Origin: Anthonomus grandis grandis
Lineage: Eukaryota; Arthropoda; Insecta; Coleoptera; Curculionidae
DNA length: 64,000 bases
Assembly: GCF_022605725.1 (NCBI RefSeq)
Contig: NC_065546.1
Location: forward strand, 22,874,227-22,938,226
Reading direction: 5' to 3'
Numbering within the stretch: position 1 is the first letter of the stretch; each line of letters starts with the position of its first letter. The notes beneath the pieces are model-generated. The model searched no databases. It was not told the origin of the DNA and was given only the letters and a program-made list of their open reading frames with translations. The translations under genes and the position numbers were made by a program. Shown one piece after another: positions 48,937 through 62,184 of this stretch.

Positions 48937-50014
48937 TACAGGGTGGACCAATGAAAACTTTCCATTCAAGTGTTAACAGCATTTTTTTGTGTCAATTTTT
49001 AAACAAATAAATTTGTAATCTTCAACGCTCCCCTACGCGAGATGGGTATCAACTCCAAAATCTTATATGAGAATAGGGGTCGAGTAGCACCTTATTTTAA
49101 AGATATTTCTATTCTGATTCTACCACCTGAGTTTAAAACGTCTTCTGTTTTTTTGTAATGTGACGGCTTGTCAAGAATTTGTTGTTATGACTATTGTATA
49201 AAACACGACACCTAAAATTTTTTGGATTCAAAAATGTAAACAGCTTGCATACGTTACTTAATTGAACGTTTTTAATCACCAAGTACATAGTGCGAATTAG
49301 GCATGCCCCGCATACCTATGTTAGATAATTAGTGAATAAGTTTTTAGAAACTGGAACGGTGCAAAACCGTTAAAACCAAAAAATGCACAATCCGATTCAA
49401 GTGTAATCCCAATCAAGTGCAAGCACAATCCAAATAGCTGCATTTGTCTTTTGCACAAGAGTAAGAAGATTTTTTAAATTGCACACATTTTTTCCTTATA
49501 ATTAAAATTAGGATAGGTGAGAATGTGTTGCAGAATGTTAGAGAAGAAATGGAAAATCGATTTCATCGCTGTATGAATGTTAATAGGGATCACTTTGAAC
49601 TTATTATTTAATAAGTTTATTGTCATTATAGAAACGGAACAGTTTAGTTTTTATTTTGTAGCAATAAGAATTAGGTTTATTTTTAAATGGATATTGTTGT
49701 ACTATTAATAGTTAAGTCAATTTATATTGTATTCGTTATTTTTACTTTTTAAATTAATTTTGTAAAATTGGTTGCGAAAAATAACAGTAGACAGTTTTAA
49801 ACTTGAGGTAAAGAATGAAAATAGAAAGACCTTTAAAGAAAGGTGCTACTCGCTCCTATTACCATTTAAGACTTTGAGGTTGATACCCACCCCCGCCTGT
49901 CAATTTTTGAATCTGCTCCCCTTGATTCAAAAATTGACGTGCAAGAGCGTTCTTCTATTTTATAAAATATGTAAAAAAAACTGGGATGGAAAGTTTTCAT
50001 TGGCCCACCCTGTA
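48937..50014 (+). mobile_element. Deletion derivative of a mariner-like element with TIRs of about 220 bp
   Basis: TA|TACAGGGTGGACCAATGAAAAC at the left and the complementary GTTTTCATTGGCCCACCCTGTA|TA at the right, with inverted similarity reaching to about 49170 and 49795. Between them only the ends of a transposase remain: an HTH stretch (LVNKFLETGTVQN, about 49330-49380) and the C-terminus (NVLQNVREEMENRFHRCMNV, about 49523-49585). The catalytic core is gone. The right arm contains a perfect 15-bp palindrome (GTCAATTTTTGAATC and complement, 49898-49940). Confidence 0.85.
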
Positions 50015-50173
50015 TAATAACTTAGAATAGTTGTCTCGAAATAGTTTTCGTTCTGGGTTTCTTTTTTGTTATGTAATAATTTAATTTTTTCAAATAGGTT
50101 TCTATATATCTATATACAATATATTCTTTCCTTTCACTTGAGTCTTTTTGTGATCTATAGATAGAAGATATAG

Positions 50174-53100
50174 TTTTTTTTTTTTTTTTTTTGGGTCGGT
50201 GGAGAAATTCTTTATGAACACTGGTCACGCGGCGCCGCCCCCAGTAGTGTGGTACTCAGTGTCGAGTCTGTTTCGTCCTGTACCCACTAAAACTCCACCG
50301 CTGGGTGGTGCCTTGTGGCTCCCTACACTGTGGTCTGCTAAGAAGCAGTCCTATTGTGTCCCATATGTTAGTAGTCCCACAGGTTCAATTCTGTAGCTTC
50401 AAGGAAGTCCAGGATTGTGCCCAGTGGTAGATTTCTTATACCCTCTGGTGCGGGTTTCTCTTCCCCCAGGAATGTTGCCCTGGTTTGATTAAATGCTTCA
50501 GAGAAGCACAGTATGTGAAGAGTTGTTTCGTCCTCCTCATTGCATCCCCTACATAGCGAGGTAACTGATTTCCCTAGCGTATGCAGGTGTTTCCTGCTGG
50601 GTGCATGGCCTGTAAGTAGCCCTGCGACCCTTCGCAGTTGTTGTCTGGAGAGGCCCAGTATGTTCTCACTCTTCTTGAAGGGTGGGCTGCCTATAAGTTG
50701 TTTGGATTGTTCCATCTTTGGCAGCTGCTCCCAGTAGAATTTGTTCTGGTTTGTTAGCCAGTTGCCGATTTCCCTCTTCCAGGTCTTATCGCTGACATAA
50801 CATGTTGATTCAGGGCCTACCAGGCTGTTGCTGGCTCCCTGGGTTGCAAGTTGGATAGCCCTTCTTGCAGCCTTATTGTTGCCCATATTCTCTGCTAGGA
50901 TTATCTCTGGCCTATTTTGCGCTTCGGCGAGGTTCCTGAGATCCTCCCAGCAGCTTTGCACAGTCCTTGACTTAGTCTCGAACTGTTGTAGTGCAAGTGT
51001 TGCAGCCTGGTCTCCTGTGAAAATTGCGAAGGTTTTGCCTCTTGGCAGCCCTTCTCTCATCAGTTGGACACAGGTTTGAATTCCTATTATGGTTGCCTGT
51101 AAATTTGTTGTTTCGAGGCCCAGGTTTAGCATAAGTTGTCTGCCCTGTTGTTCGTCCTCCACCATGCCCACAGCTACCCCGATCTTGGATCGTTTGGTTG
51201 CCGTGTGCCATACTGAGTAACCTCTTTGCCTGAGCCTGTTCGCTTCTGCGTCCAGTGGTCCCCTTTTTTCTTTGATGATAAAAGGTTTGTCTAGGTATGT
51301 GACCTTGGTTCTGTCTGTTCTTTGGGCCAGGCGCCCAAGGTCCTGTATCTTGTCAAATAAGGCATTGTGCCCATCTTTCGATAGGATTGTTGCGCCATTT
51401 GACAGCAGTCTTTTCGCCCCCGTTATAGCTTCAGCCCGTACCACTAAGTGTAGCGGGCTTAGTCCTATCAGGTTCTCTAGGGCAGCAGTCGGCGTTGTTG
51501 ACATCGCTCCTGTTATGCCCAGACATGCTACTCGTTGTGTTTTGTTGAGTATCTGTATTACAGTTCTCTTTTCTGTCGCATGCCACCATATAGGTGCTGC
51601 GTATGTAATGATGGGTCTAACCATTGTCGTGTACATCCAATGTACCATTTTTGGTGATAGTCCCCATGATCTACCGAACATTCTCTTGCAGTACATAAGA
51701 GTTTTCGTGGCTTTATTTGTAGCCTGGATTACATGTTTCTTGAAGCTGAGTTTTTTATCCAGGGTTATACCTAGATATTTGACCTCGTCTTCAAGTCGCA
51801 GATTTTCTCCATAAAATTTTATGTTTCTAATGGGCTCTAGTTTCCTTCTTTTGGTAAAGGAAACCAGAGTAGTTTTTGTGGGATTTACCCTTAGTTGTTC
51901 TTCCTCACACCAGTGCTCGACAGTAGTCAGGGCTCTTTGCATTTTTTCGAATACATAAGCCTGACTACCCCCTCGTGTAAGGATGACTATATCGTCAGCA
52001 TATCCTATAGCAGGGATAAGCTGCCTCTCCAGTCGTGTCAGCAAGCTGTCCGATACAAGGTTCCACAGCAGCGACGATACAGTAAGCCCCCTTGCGGTGT
52101 TCCCCTGCACACTTTGGCCTTAACCGTTGTGCTGTTGAGATTTGCTGCTACTTTCCTATGATTTAGCATTTGGGTTATCCAGCCGCCAATCATGGGATGT
52201 ATTCCTCGTGCTGCTATCGCACGGTTGATTGAGTCATATGATGTATTGTCGAATGCTCCCTCAATATCTAAGAAAGCTCCTAGGGCGATCTCTTTGTTGT
52301 TCAGAGATTGTTCGACCCTCTGGGTTATCTCGTGAATCGCTGATTCGCAAGATTTACCTGTTTGGTAGGCATACTGGTGTCGATGTAGAGGGTTGACCCG
52401 TAATACATTGTCCCTGATATGCCTTTCTATGAGCTTTTCCTCTGTTTTTAGGAGGAATGATGTAAGGCAGATTGGTCGGAAGGATTTAGGTTTCGCATAG
52501 GAGTCGCGTCCCGTCTTTGGTAGAAATACTACTTTTGCTTCCCTCCAACTCTCTGGTATATGCGCCGTGGCTAGACTTGCCGGCATTATTTTACATAGTG
52601 CAGGTAGCAGCAGTTCGCTACCCCGCTGTAACATGACTGGCATTATGCCATCTATTCCGGGAGATTTAAATGGTTTGAAGGAATTTATCGCCCATTTAAC
52701 CTTCTCGTAGGTTACTACCTTTTTCGCTAGTTCCCAGTGTTCCCTTTTGCCCCTGTTCGGAATGATAGAAGTTGGGTCCTGGGTATGTTCTGGTTGGTGG
52801 AGAATTTTCGATCCCGGAAAGTGCGTGTTCAGCATTAAGCCAAGCGTTTCTTCCTCGGTTGTCGTATATTCTCCATCGGGTTTTAGACAAGAGCCTAGGG
52901 TTTGTCGTGGCCCTTTGGATATTGCCTTGTGGAGTCTAGCATATGCTGGTGTCTCTGTTAGGTCCCGGCATAGCTTCCTCCACCCTTCTTTCTTTGCTCT
53001 TTTTATAGCATCATTGTACCTGGTTAAGTGTTGTCTTTATAGATTCCACTCGCCAGTTTTTTTGGCTCTGTTAAAAAGCTTTCTTACTGTCTTCCTTAGG

Positions 53101-53460
53101 TCGCCCAATTCTTGGTTCCACCATGAGGTGTTCCCTGCTTGACGCGGTTTGCTTAGTGGACATGAGTTTTCAAAAGCAATTTTAATAGCCTCAGTAACTG
53201 ACTCTGTCAGCACTTCGAGCTCTACATTGTCTTTTGCCTCCGTTGGACAGTTTTCCAGTTCGCGTCCTAGTATCTCATTGAAGAGGTCCCAGTCCGTTTT
53301 CCTGGCGTTCCTGTAGGTCTCACTCAGTAGCAGTCGCACTCCGCTCGAAAATGTAATCGAACTAATAGCATCCTTAGCCATGCCGCAGCCATGTTCTCCG
53401 GATGCCGAGCTCACTGTTTATCGAACTGTGTTCATAGGTGTATCGCCTAGTTCAGCGCCG
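50174..53460 (-). pseudogene. I-group-like LINE: endonuclease end, reverse transcriptase, degenerate RNase H, knuckle
   Basis: Poly-T at 50174-50192 is the poly-A tail. On the minus strand the copy starts at the end of the endonuclease (about 53460), followed by the linker (53414-53037), one TAA stop, then RT (52835-52038) with SFKPFKSPGIDGIMPVMLQR, FLDIEGAFDNTSYDSI and RGTPQGG. A one-base frameshift near 52090 leads to the 580-codon frame (52110-50368): YADD at residues 37-40, an RNase H-like region at about 300-440, and knuckle CRGCNEEDETTLHILC near 515-535. Where acids are expected the RNase H-like region has WHTATKR, IIGIQTC, FTGDQAAT and NNKAARRAI. Only two lesions are seen, so the copy is young; it is 5'-truncated. 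Confidence 0.92.
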
Positions 53461-56400
53461 TACTTAGTGACTATTTTGATAGCGTTTTTACAAAGCATAG
53501 CGTTTTTTATAAAAACTTTTGTGATTTTGATTAAAATTACTCAAAAAATGGTCTCTTATATTTATGGTACATACCTAATTAACTTCCTGCACGTATTCTT
53601 CTATATCGTCGTTGTTAGATGTAGAAATGCGATGTTTATTTTTGTTTAAATATTTTGTTAATGTATGAACTTTATTAATATTAAAAAATAAATATTTGTA
53701 CTATGTAGGTATTTATTTTACAAGATAATAATATCTAAAAAAATGTTTAAGTCCGGCTCTAGCCAAGGCAAAAGCCGCGTGGACCGTAGCGAGTGTCAGC
53801 GGCATCCCTACTATAAGCAAATATGCCGCGCCTGCGTTAGTACACATGCACCGAACTCGCTTATTCAAGCCAATGTATTTTTATCGAAGTGCGACTGCTG
53901 GTTTCTTTATGCTGTGGTATAAACAGTAAAGCTAATATAGACAAGTATGGATAATTAAAATACATTAATATTTTTGATACACCAAATTTTGTATAATTAC
54001 AGATCTGATCATTCATCATCAACAATAACTGCATCTGAGATTAAGTTCTACAGTAGCCGTGGAGTTTAGGTCAACAATGACTATTTCTCATCCAAGCCGT
54101 TTTAGTTTAACTTGCTACACATTCCCTGACTCCGCTAAGAAAAAGGTAAAAATACATTCAAGACAGACACCAATATACCACTTTTAAAAATTATTGTTCA
54201 ATTCTTTCTCTAGTACAAATACGTACAAATAAGAGTTTTATGCCATGTATGGCAGTTCTTATTTAAAAGTGATATAATATTTCATTATGTTATACTTGTT
54301 TAATTAAATGCAATTAATTATTAAAATGTATGATATTATACAAATTCTTTATAATAACATACATTTTATTGATCAACTGGAATATCATAATAATTTTTTT
54401 TATTTTTTCTTTTCATTTTTGTTTTTAGACTTAGAGATGTAGAGGTACCTATGATTGGAGAAAGATATTAATGAAATAACATTAATATCACCCACCACCA
54501 CACAAAAAGTAAGTTTTTTTTTGATATAATAAGTTCATATAACATCATCATATATATATTTAAAAAATTGACACATTTCAAATTTTGGTAATACTATATT
54601 TCTATGTACATTATACGACAGCAATTTCCATTCCCATTTAACGTATGTCATTCTATCCTGGGATCATTTCTGCCATATGGAACAAGCTTTTGGACCACAA
54701 AGAAAATGCATTTGTCTGGCCTTGGCTATAGGGATGAATGTCGAAATTCTTTTTAATCTTTAAAAATAATGACTCTACCCTGTGTGTACATTATGCAGTG
54801 TCTGTTGCACATCAAGCAAAATTTAAATCTATATAATTCTCACAAAAACACCCATAATTATCCTACAAGGAACAACACCAATCTTGTACCTGACTTGAGA
54901 GATCCGGAAAAGTTTTAAAGTTCTATAACTGTACCAGCCAGAGTAAAGGTTTTAAATTTGAACCAATATAAAAAGGAAATTAAATGTTTTCAATTTAATT
55001 TCCATTTCAAATTTTAATTTTTCTTAGTTGTTTGTATTTTAATTAAGTTTTACCTCTAGTGATAGCCAATTTGAGTTTTAAACATTTGATATTTCTATTT
55101 TATATTTTTTATAGGTATATGTACAAACTATCTAGCAACTTTAGTTTTTTAGTATAATTTAATATGATATATAATTGGTATTAGGTATTATATAGGTCAG
55201 TGTTAAATGTCTCATTGTACAGGCTAAATACCCATAATAAAAATCTTATAACCTGTAAAAAACCTGCAACTCTTTCACAACTTGAACATCCTTGTAGTTT
55301 TAACTCTTTCCGCTGTAGCAATACTGTCCCTTTGAAAAAGTCAGCACCATAGAAGTATATATTATGTGATGTAATATAAAATAAGTGATGTAAAACAGTT
55401 TTGTTCAATACAATAAAATTTTGCAAAATGTTAAAAATTTGTGTCTTAAAACATGATTTAGTAGGAAATCTATAATATTAATAAAATATTAACTTCCATA
55501 AAAATGCTTTTTATTAGGACATTCCTTTAATGAAGTCCCTTAAAAAACACATAAATAGCTCATAAATAGTAATATTATTTATAGTGAAACTCTATAATAA
55601 TTAATAAATATTTATCATGTAAGTATATGTTGACGATGCCACTGGTAGCGAGTGCTTGTATTGGTGGCATCAACAATGCCATCGATCGGCGTTGCGATGC
55701 CATTACCGTTTTCTCTAATATACTTTATTTACATTTATTTAACGTTGTATATTGACTTCGATATAGAGTATTTTATCATATTTTATTTAAAAAAATGCTT
55801 CACATTTTATTAAAGGGGAGCACTAGTATTGTTTTGCGCCTTCGGAAAAAACTAAATATTTTTATGATAGTATAAAGTGATTTTCTGCCATTTCTATATA
55901 AGCATTTGGCATCATTGCATCAGAGATATTGCAAGCAAACAAACCTGCCCATAGTTCCACGGCATGCTACTTCTAGCCTTTCAATGTTCTAGATCTTATA
56001 CTTTTTTCAGCATTAAGTAATCTGGTGGCAAGACCACACTCAGTTACTATTAACAAGATACCACTTGAAAGTTTTTCTTAATTCAATTTCACACAATAAT
56101 TTCATATAACCAGTGTGTAAGATAATAGCATATACTCTTTTGTTTTTGTTGGGCTTTGCACAGTGTGTCCACACACTATCGAAAGTTCATAAAGTTTCAG
56201 TTATTAAAATATCCATCAGATACATTTTAATGCTTTATAAATTATTCGGGTCCAGAGATTGCATAACTTAGAAGCAAATCAGTAAGCCATAAAAAAATTT
56301 ATAGTAGTGAAGTAATTAAATCTGTAACCCATAAAAGGCAATTGTGAATAAAAACGGCCATTAAAATTATTGTTGCTCATGTATAAATTATATCTGGGTC

Positions 56401-57925
56401 TTGCGTGCCACTATGGCTGTAAGGTTTCTGGTTTCCGTGTGCTAAGCGATGTTATCCTACCTTTATACTAAATTAATTCTCAAATGAATCCTATATCAAA
56501 ACATCAGTACGTAGTATAAGGAAAAAAATTTTAAGCAATAATATTTTATTCTTCATGGCAGTAAAGTATCAAGGTGGATATATAGTCGAAAGATACTGTA
56601 GGAAGTACCCAGGCGCCAATCTTAAGTCTCGGTGCACGTCCGGTGACTCATTTACTAGTATTGTACGCCCATACACTTCGACGTATAATATAACCAAAGG
56701 GAACGTTACTATAGGTCTAAAATTATACACAAAAAAATTAGATAAAAATCCCGCGACTAGAAATAAGACCATAACAAAAAAAATTAAAATTTCCAAAACG
56801 CACCCTCAAATTTTACCATAATTTCGAGATAAGTTTTATTACTTTTTTTTTCGGACCGCCACTAAATCTGGCCTGAACCAACAATATGAGAGGTGTCTAA
56901 AAAAATTAATTTAACCTTATCGGTGGGGACAATCGCGGGTAGCGTTCAGTAGTTTTTTTGGAGAAACGAAGATCTTTATCGAGGACACACACCTCTTTTT
57001 CTTTTCTGATAGTCTTGTGAGGTATACAATATAATATAAAAGAATATGAATTTTTCATAAGTGCTAGTCTGCAGCAGTCAACACTTTTGTGGTTGTAAAA
57101 GTTTTATTTTTATCGTTGTGGATTTATATTAGGGAGTTAGGTTGCATCGTGTGAGCAACACTTTAAAAAATAAACTGACAGATAATGATCAACGATTTTT
57201 CATGTACCTTTGCAGAATTAGATGTTAATTTATTAGGTCACAAATATGAAACTTTTGGTGTATTTTTTGTTTCTAGTTACGAGTAAAACATGGGCTATAT
57301 CATGGGAAATAACTTTAAATGAGATTTCTTTTTTCGCCCTTCATTTCAGTTGTAATTGTAGGTCATCTCTCTTAGTATTAAAGATAGAACTTAGCGGTTT
57401 TATCGAGAACCGCGGTTTCTTTAATATTGAGGAAAGTTTAATATGTCGCGAGAAAATTCTATATTTAATAGTAGTAAAATAATTATTTAGTATGGAAAAT
57501 ACCTTGCAGTTACAACCAATGGGATACCGTAAACACTTTCAGCATCATGAGATCACGTCATATATTAACTAAAAATAAGAATAAAATAGGTTTGTAAATA
57601 AAATGTATGTCAAATTCCACTACCTATTGGGTCTGATTCTATAACGAAAAAAGTTTATACATTATTGGTTTTATAAAGGTATTCAAACTAATTATAACCA
57701 AGTCTAAATCACTAGCAAAAGTATTAAAATAGTGACACTTTTTATAAACTGCTGAATTCTTAAAAATGTTGGTTCTCGGAAATTCCAGGTGGAAAGTCTT
57801 TTTTTGTCTTATATTCCCATTATTTTAAAGAAAAGGAATACTGAAAAGAGTTCTGGAGAATTAATTTTATTTGTCTTTTAATTCCACCATATTAATCTGT
57901 ACATTCAGTATTCATACTTAAGCTG
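53461..57925. other. 4.4 kb without recognised genes
   Basis: AT-rich. At 53752 GGCTCTAGCCAAGGC resembles a hAT terminus, and an inverted GGCCTTGGCTATAGGG lies at 54709, so a roughly 0.97-kb hAT-type MITE is possible. At 55629-55705 GATGCCA and its complement recur four times. An 88-codon frame at 56555 is not recognisable. Confidence 0.4.
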
Positions 57926-57929
57926 TGGG

Positions 57930-59740
57930 TCTAATTTTTTATAAAATATGTATTTAAAAAATGTATGCTCTATAGTTTTAATCCATATTGACTAGAACAT
58001 ACAACACAACCGTATTCCAGTCTTGCTAGTATCAAACTATCAAAAAGTTTCAGACAACACTCAATATTTAAATTTACCTTTGATAAATCTAATGATGCAG
58101 CCCATTATTTTATGTACCTCAGTTACTACATTAACAATGTGATCTCTAAAGGCCATATTACAATCAATTATTAAACCCAAGTCTTTCTATTTTTCTAAAT
58201 TTACAAGCTATATATCATTAATACTATAGATATCAATGTTATAGGTTTCAAACAATCGAAAAATTGAATGGCATCATTTCCATTGACACTTTCAATAGAA
58301 TAGGTTTTCATCTAATCGAAATGATCAAATCAAAGACTGATGAGCGGTAACAAAAATAATAAATAGGACAAAAATGATCAGAGACAAGAATTCTGAGTGA
58401 AGCAAACAGAACTTATAATATGGGTTGCCAGATGCCTAGAAGAAAGAAGGAGATCTAGACTTGCCTATAACTAGTGAATTTGGTTAACTGGGCATAAGTA
58501 AATTTATTGCAATTTGCGATTTTACGAAATCGGCAAGGTTCTCCTAATAGGTCAACAGTTCAAATTTCAATCAAATATCTCTACTTTCCGTCCATTGTGC
58601 CGGATATAATATTATATCTGAACTGATTGTAACCGACTTATGTATAAATCTGTAAAGCTTCACTGTATTGATGTTTACGGATGAAGTTGTTCCAATTAGT
58701 ATCTCATAAAAGACATGTTGTTGATCTTCAAAATATATTGAACTTTGCCATAAACAGATTAAAAAAAAAACACAAATGTTCAGTTGATAGTTTTCTATAA
58801 AATATTAGTTATCCACCATAAATTTAAAAAAAAACCTTATTTTCTTCTTTCGCAGAATTGAATGCAAACAGTGACAATTATTATATTAAGGATAGCAAGT
58901 CTTACAGGCGATATCAAAATTAACACTTAAAATCAATCAAATTTTTTAATTTGATGGAGTAGAAGTATGTTAACACATCAATTGTGTTAAGTCTAATTAG
59001 TTAAATGAAAATTTATCATTTACATATGATAAATCCGTATTTTTAAAAGACTTGTCAATCTCCATTGTCTCCAGGAGATGAAGTTTTTGCTCTTATTGTG
59101 TTGATGTAAGACTTGTATGCTTGTATCTTGAGAAAAATCGTATCTACTAGATGGTTCGCAAAACAGGACTTCGTAATCGTAAATGTAATCTCTGATATAT
59201 CTTCTTCCATACTGACCAACATACACTGCTGGACATTGCTGACGTGTAATTCATAAATACTTGTGGAGGTAATTTATCTTTAGATTTGGTATTTATCTTA
59301 AATACTAAAGAAATGCTAAAAGATGAGAATCAAGACAGTTGAAATTGATTCAAAGTAGGTAAGAGTTAAAAACGGAATGAGAGTTCCCTTCTTCATAAAT
59401 GTTGAAAGACCTTCACGATTCATATTATTGAAATAAAAAAGGTGCCAAATCATTGTTTGAAGTATGTCCACAGTTTTCCTAAAATATCCATTTGTTGGCA
59501 AATAATGTAGAATGTGACCTATTAAATAAGTTGCTACATTAGGATCTGAACAGTTTTTTTAATTAATGTATCTTCTGCAAAAAGAGGAAGATCCATGGTT
59601 GTATTATCGCTCTCGACATCATTAATATAGATCAGAAAAAAAAGCAACAGTGATCCCTAAAGGACATCAAGCTTTAATTAGCAAAGCCAAATTATAGAAT
59701 AACTATTTTAGATCTACCAATAACATATGATTTTGTTAAT
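57930..59740 (-). pseudogene. Scattered CR1/Jockey-like RT debris
   Basis: The minus strand near 59640-59575 reads FFLIYINDVESDNTTMDLPL followed by FAEDTLI: the RT active-site block with the second Asp motif as AED. TKSYVIGRSKIV upstream (about 59730) fits the preceding RT block. Near 58190-57990, LGLIIDCNMAFRDHIVN and a broken SILEYGCVVC-like stretch match the later RT/thumb region. The 1.2 kb between the two parts (58335-59555) is unexplained and may be an insertion. Confidence 0.6.
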
Positions 59741-60845
59741 CTGATACTGCAGTCTGAAAATGTATAATGTTATAACAAGATTCTAAAAAGAGATACAGTC
59801 AGTCCAAGGCAAATCATTGTTTTGCAATGATGACATTATAATGAAAATAAAGATTTTTGAAAAAATGGAGACTAAAGATATTGGGGTGATAAGCGGTTAG
59901 ATCGTTATGAAAACATTTTTGATGCATGAGTATTTAGAAATGTTGAATGCATGTAATGAATTGGGTAGTTTATACCTACACATATTAAGAATTTTGAGCA
60001 AGGGATATAAAATGACAAATGTGGTATGTTCAATTAGTAAGGTGATCATTAAGCTTACTAAAAAGTTGATTATAGCACGTACTTCAAGATGATACATTGT
60101 CCTGCAAAGTTAACCTTGGTTTGGTTTAAATTCAATCCTTATTAACTTTTTCAGTATTGCGTTGAGTTTGATAATTTTTTGTCAAATTTTACTCTAAGCT
60201 GGAAAACACCCTTTGGAAAAAAATCACCCGAATAATGATTCTTTTTGCTGCATTTTCAAGCACAATCTTTTCTTAACAACTTGTTTTTTGATTCATTCCG
60301 ATACCTGTATTATTAAAGAAAAAACACTGGCTTAAACAAAACAATGCCATAAAGCTTCATTCGCAACAAATTATTTATTTCAAAGTATGGAAAATGGTGG
60401 TATTAAGATTTATTTGTTTTTCCTAAAATCGAGTATTTTCCCCACGAGCTTGAATAACTTTCGGGCATATATTCATTTAAAGAAGCAATCGCGTCTTGGG
60501 ATTAACTTAACTTAGTCACTCGTTTAAGAGTGCTTCTTCTAACGCAGCCCAAGTTTGAAACCGTAGTTCTGCCTAACTCTGCTTCCCAGTAGATTCCACA
60601 AGTGTTCAATAGGATTGATGTCTGGACTTCGTGGAGGCTAGTCCAATACATAAACATCAACGTCGATTGAATATTGCCTTGTTATTTGTGCTATGTGCGG
60701 TCGAACATTGTCGTGCATCAACATAAAAAGTCTCCCACCACATGTTCTTCTAAGCACTCCCTAATGTATCTATCGGCGTTGATACCCCCTTAACACTTCA
60801 GGTTCACATGCATTCATTCATTGTTATATATTCATTATTCATTTA

Positions 60846-62184
60846 CGAGGGACGTCCAGAAAGTAAGTTCTGTTTCCATTTATATCCGCTGCAGCGCTGC
60901 GATCGCAGTTTCGCGCATGCGCGACAGACGCTCTATACCAAGAAGAAACGTGCGCCAGTTTGGGATCGCTGTCAGCCACGTGTGCTTTGTTGTGATGGTT
61001 TACAATGTCGGTATTGATTGAAAATCCCGCCGCTTGTGAAATTAGATCTGTGATTTCTGAATTTTTCGTTTTCTGAATGCTAAGATAGTGAAGCCAATTG
61101 AAATTTATCGGAAAATTTGCGAAGTTCATGGACAAAACGTGAGTGAAACGGTGAGTGATACAATGGTGAGAATATGGGTCCGACAGTTCAATGAAGGACG
61201 TAGTGAAGGGCACGATGAAGAACGAAATGGGCGTCCATCTTTGATTACAGAAGAACTGGTTCGAGCGATTTATGAAAAGCTTAAGGAAAACCGCAAGTTT
61301 ACAATTAGTGCTCTTGCTATAGAATTTCCCCAAATCTCACGCACTAATTCATGAAATTGTTACCGAAAAACTGAAATTTCGAAAACTTCGCTCACGTTGG
61401 ATACAAAAATTTTTACTGAGGAACACACAACAAAAAGGAGGATAGTGCACTTCAGTTTTTAATCCGTTATGATGAAGGCGGCGAAGATTTTCTGTCACAG
61501 ATAGTCACAGGAGATTACACTTCGGTTTCTTATGATACTCCTGAAATTAAGCGGCAATCAATAAAATGGAGGCACACTTCATCCCCAGCAAGGGTTAAGC
61601 TGAAACAAATCTTGACACGTCAAAAAATCATGTGCATAGTGTTTTGGGACAGGAAAGGCATCTTACTGATTGATTTCTTACCGCGAGGTCAAACAATCTA
61701 TGCAGATGTTTACTGCGAGACACTTACAATCCGCGCAATACAGAATAAACGCCGAGGATTTCTGTCAAAAGGTGTTGTTTTTCTTCACGACAATGCACGA
61801 CCACACACTGCAAATGTGACGAAAAACCTCCTATAGGGATTTGGCTGGGACGTGTTTGACCATCCTCCGTTCAGCCCTGACCTCGCTCTAAGCGATTTTC
61901 GTCTATTCTTACATCTTAAGTCTTTCCTTGGAGGTCAACACTTCAACAGTGACGAAGAGCTGAAAGAAAATGTTTCCATCTGGTTGAAGACACAGCCGGC
62001 AACCTTCTGTGAACAAGGCATAGAAAAACTTGTGTCACGCTATGAAAAATGCCTATAAAATTTCGGCAGCTATGTGGAAAAATAGTTTAAGAGTTGAATA
62101 TTTTTGTGCAATAAATATTTTTCCTGTATCTGTACACAATTTATTTTCATTACCAAACAAAACTTACTTTCTGGACGTACCTCG
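60846..62184 (+). mobile_element. Mariner element (DD34D) nested in the Tc1-like element
   Basis: TA|CGAGGGACGTCCAGAAAGTA and the complementary TACTTTCTGGACGTACCTCG|TA, about 24-bp TIRs with one mismatch and TA target duplications. Length 1339 bp is typical of mariners. Confidence 0.95.
61082..62058 (+). pseudogene. Mariner transposase, DD34D, with frameshifts and a stop
   Basis: The N-terminal HTH (KPIEIYRKICEVHGQNVSE, VRIWVRQFNEGR, RPSLITEELV) fills 61088-61340. A frameshift follows at RTLIHEIV-like sequence. The first Asp is in VTGDYTSVSYDTPE (61510-61550), the second in FLHDNARPHTAN (about 61788), and the third in SPDLALSDFRLFLHLK (about 61894). The spacing from second to third Asp is 34 residues, the mariner signature. 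A TAG stop lies between them (NLL*GFGW), and at least two frameshifts sit between 61340 and 61600. All three acids are intact. Confidence 0.93.

Noticed and set aside
51272..51814. 180-codon plus-strand frame with hydrophobic residues
   Set aside because: It is antisense to the RT/RNase H frame of the LINE on the minus strand.
61000..61333. Minus-strand frame over the mariner N-terminus
   Set aside because: The plus strand carries the mariner transposase and the TIRs fit that orientation.
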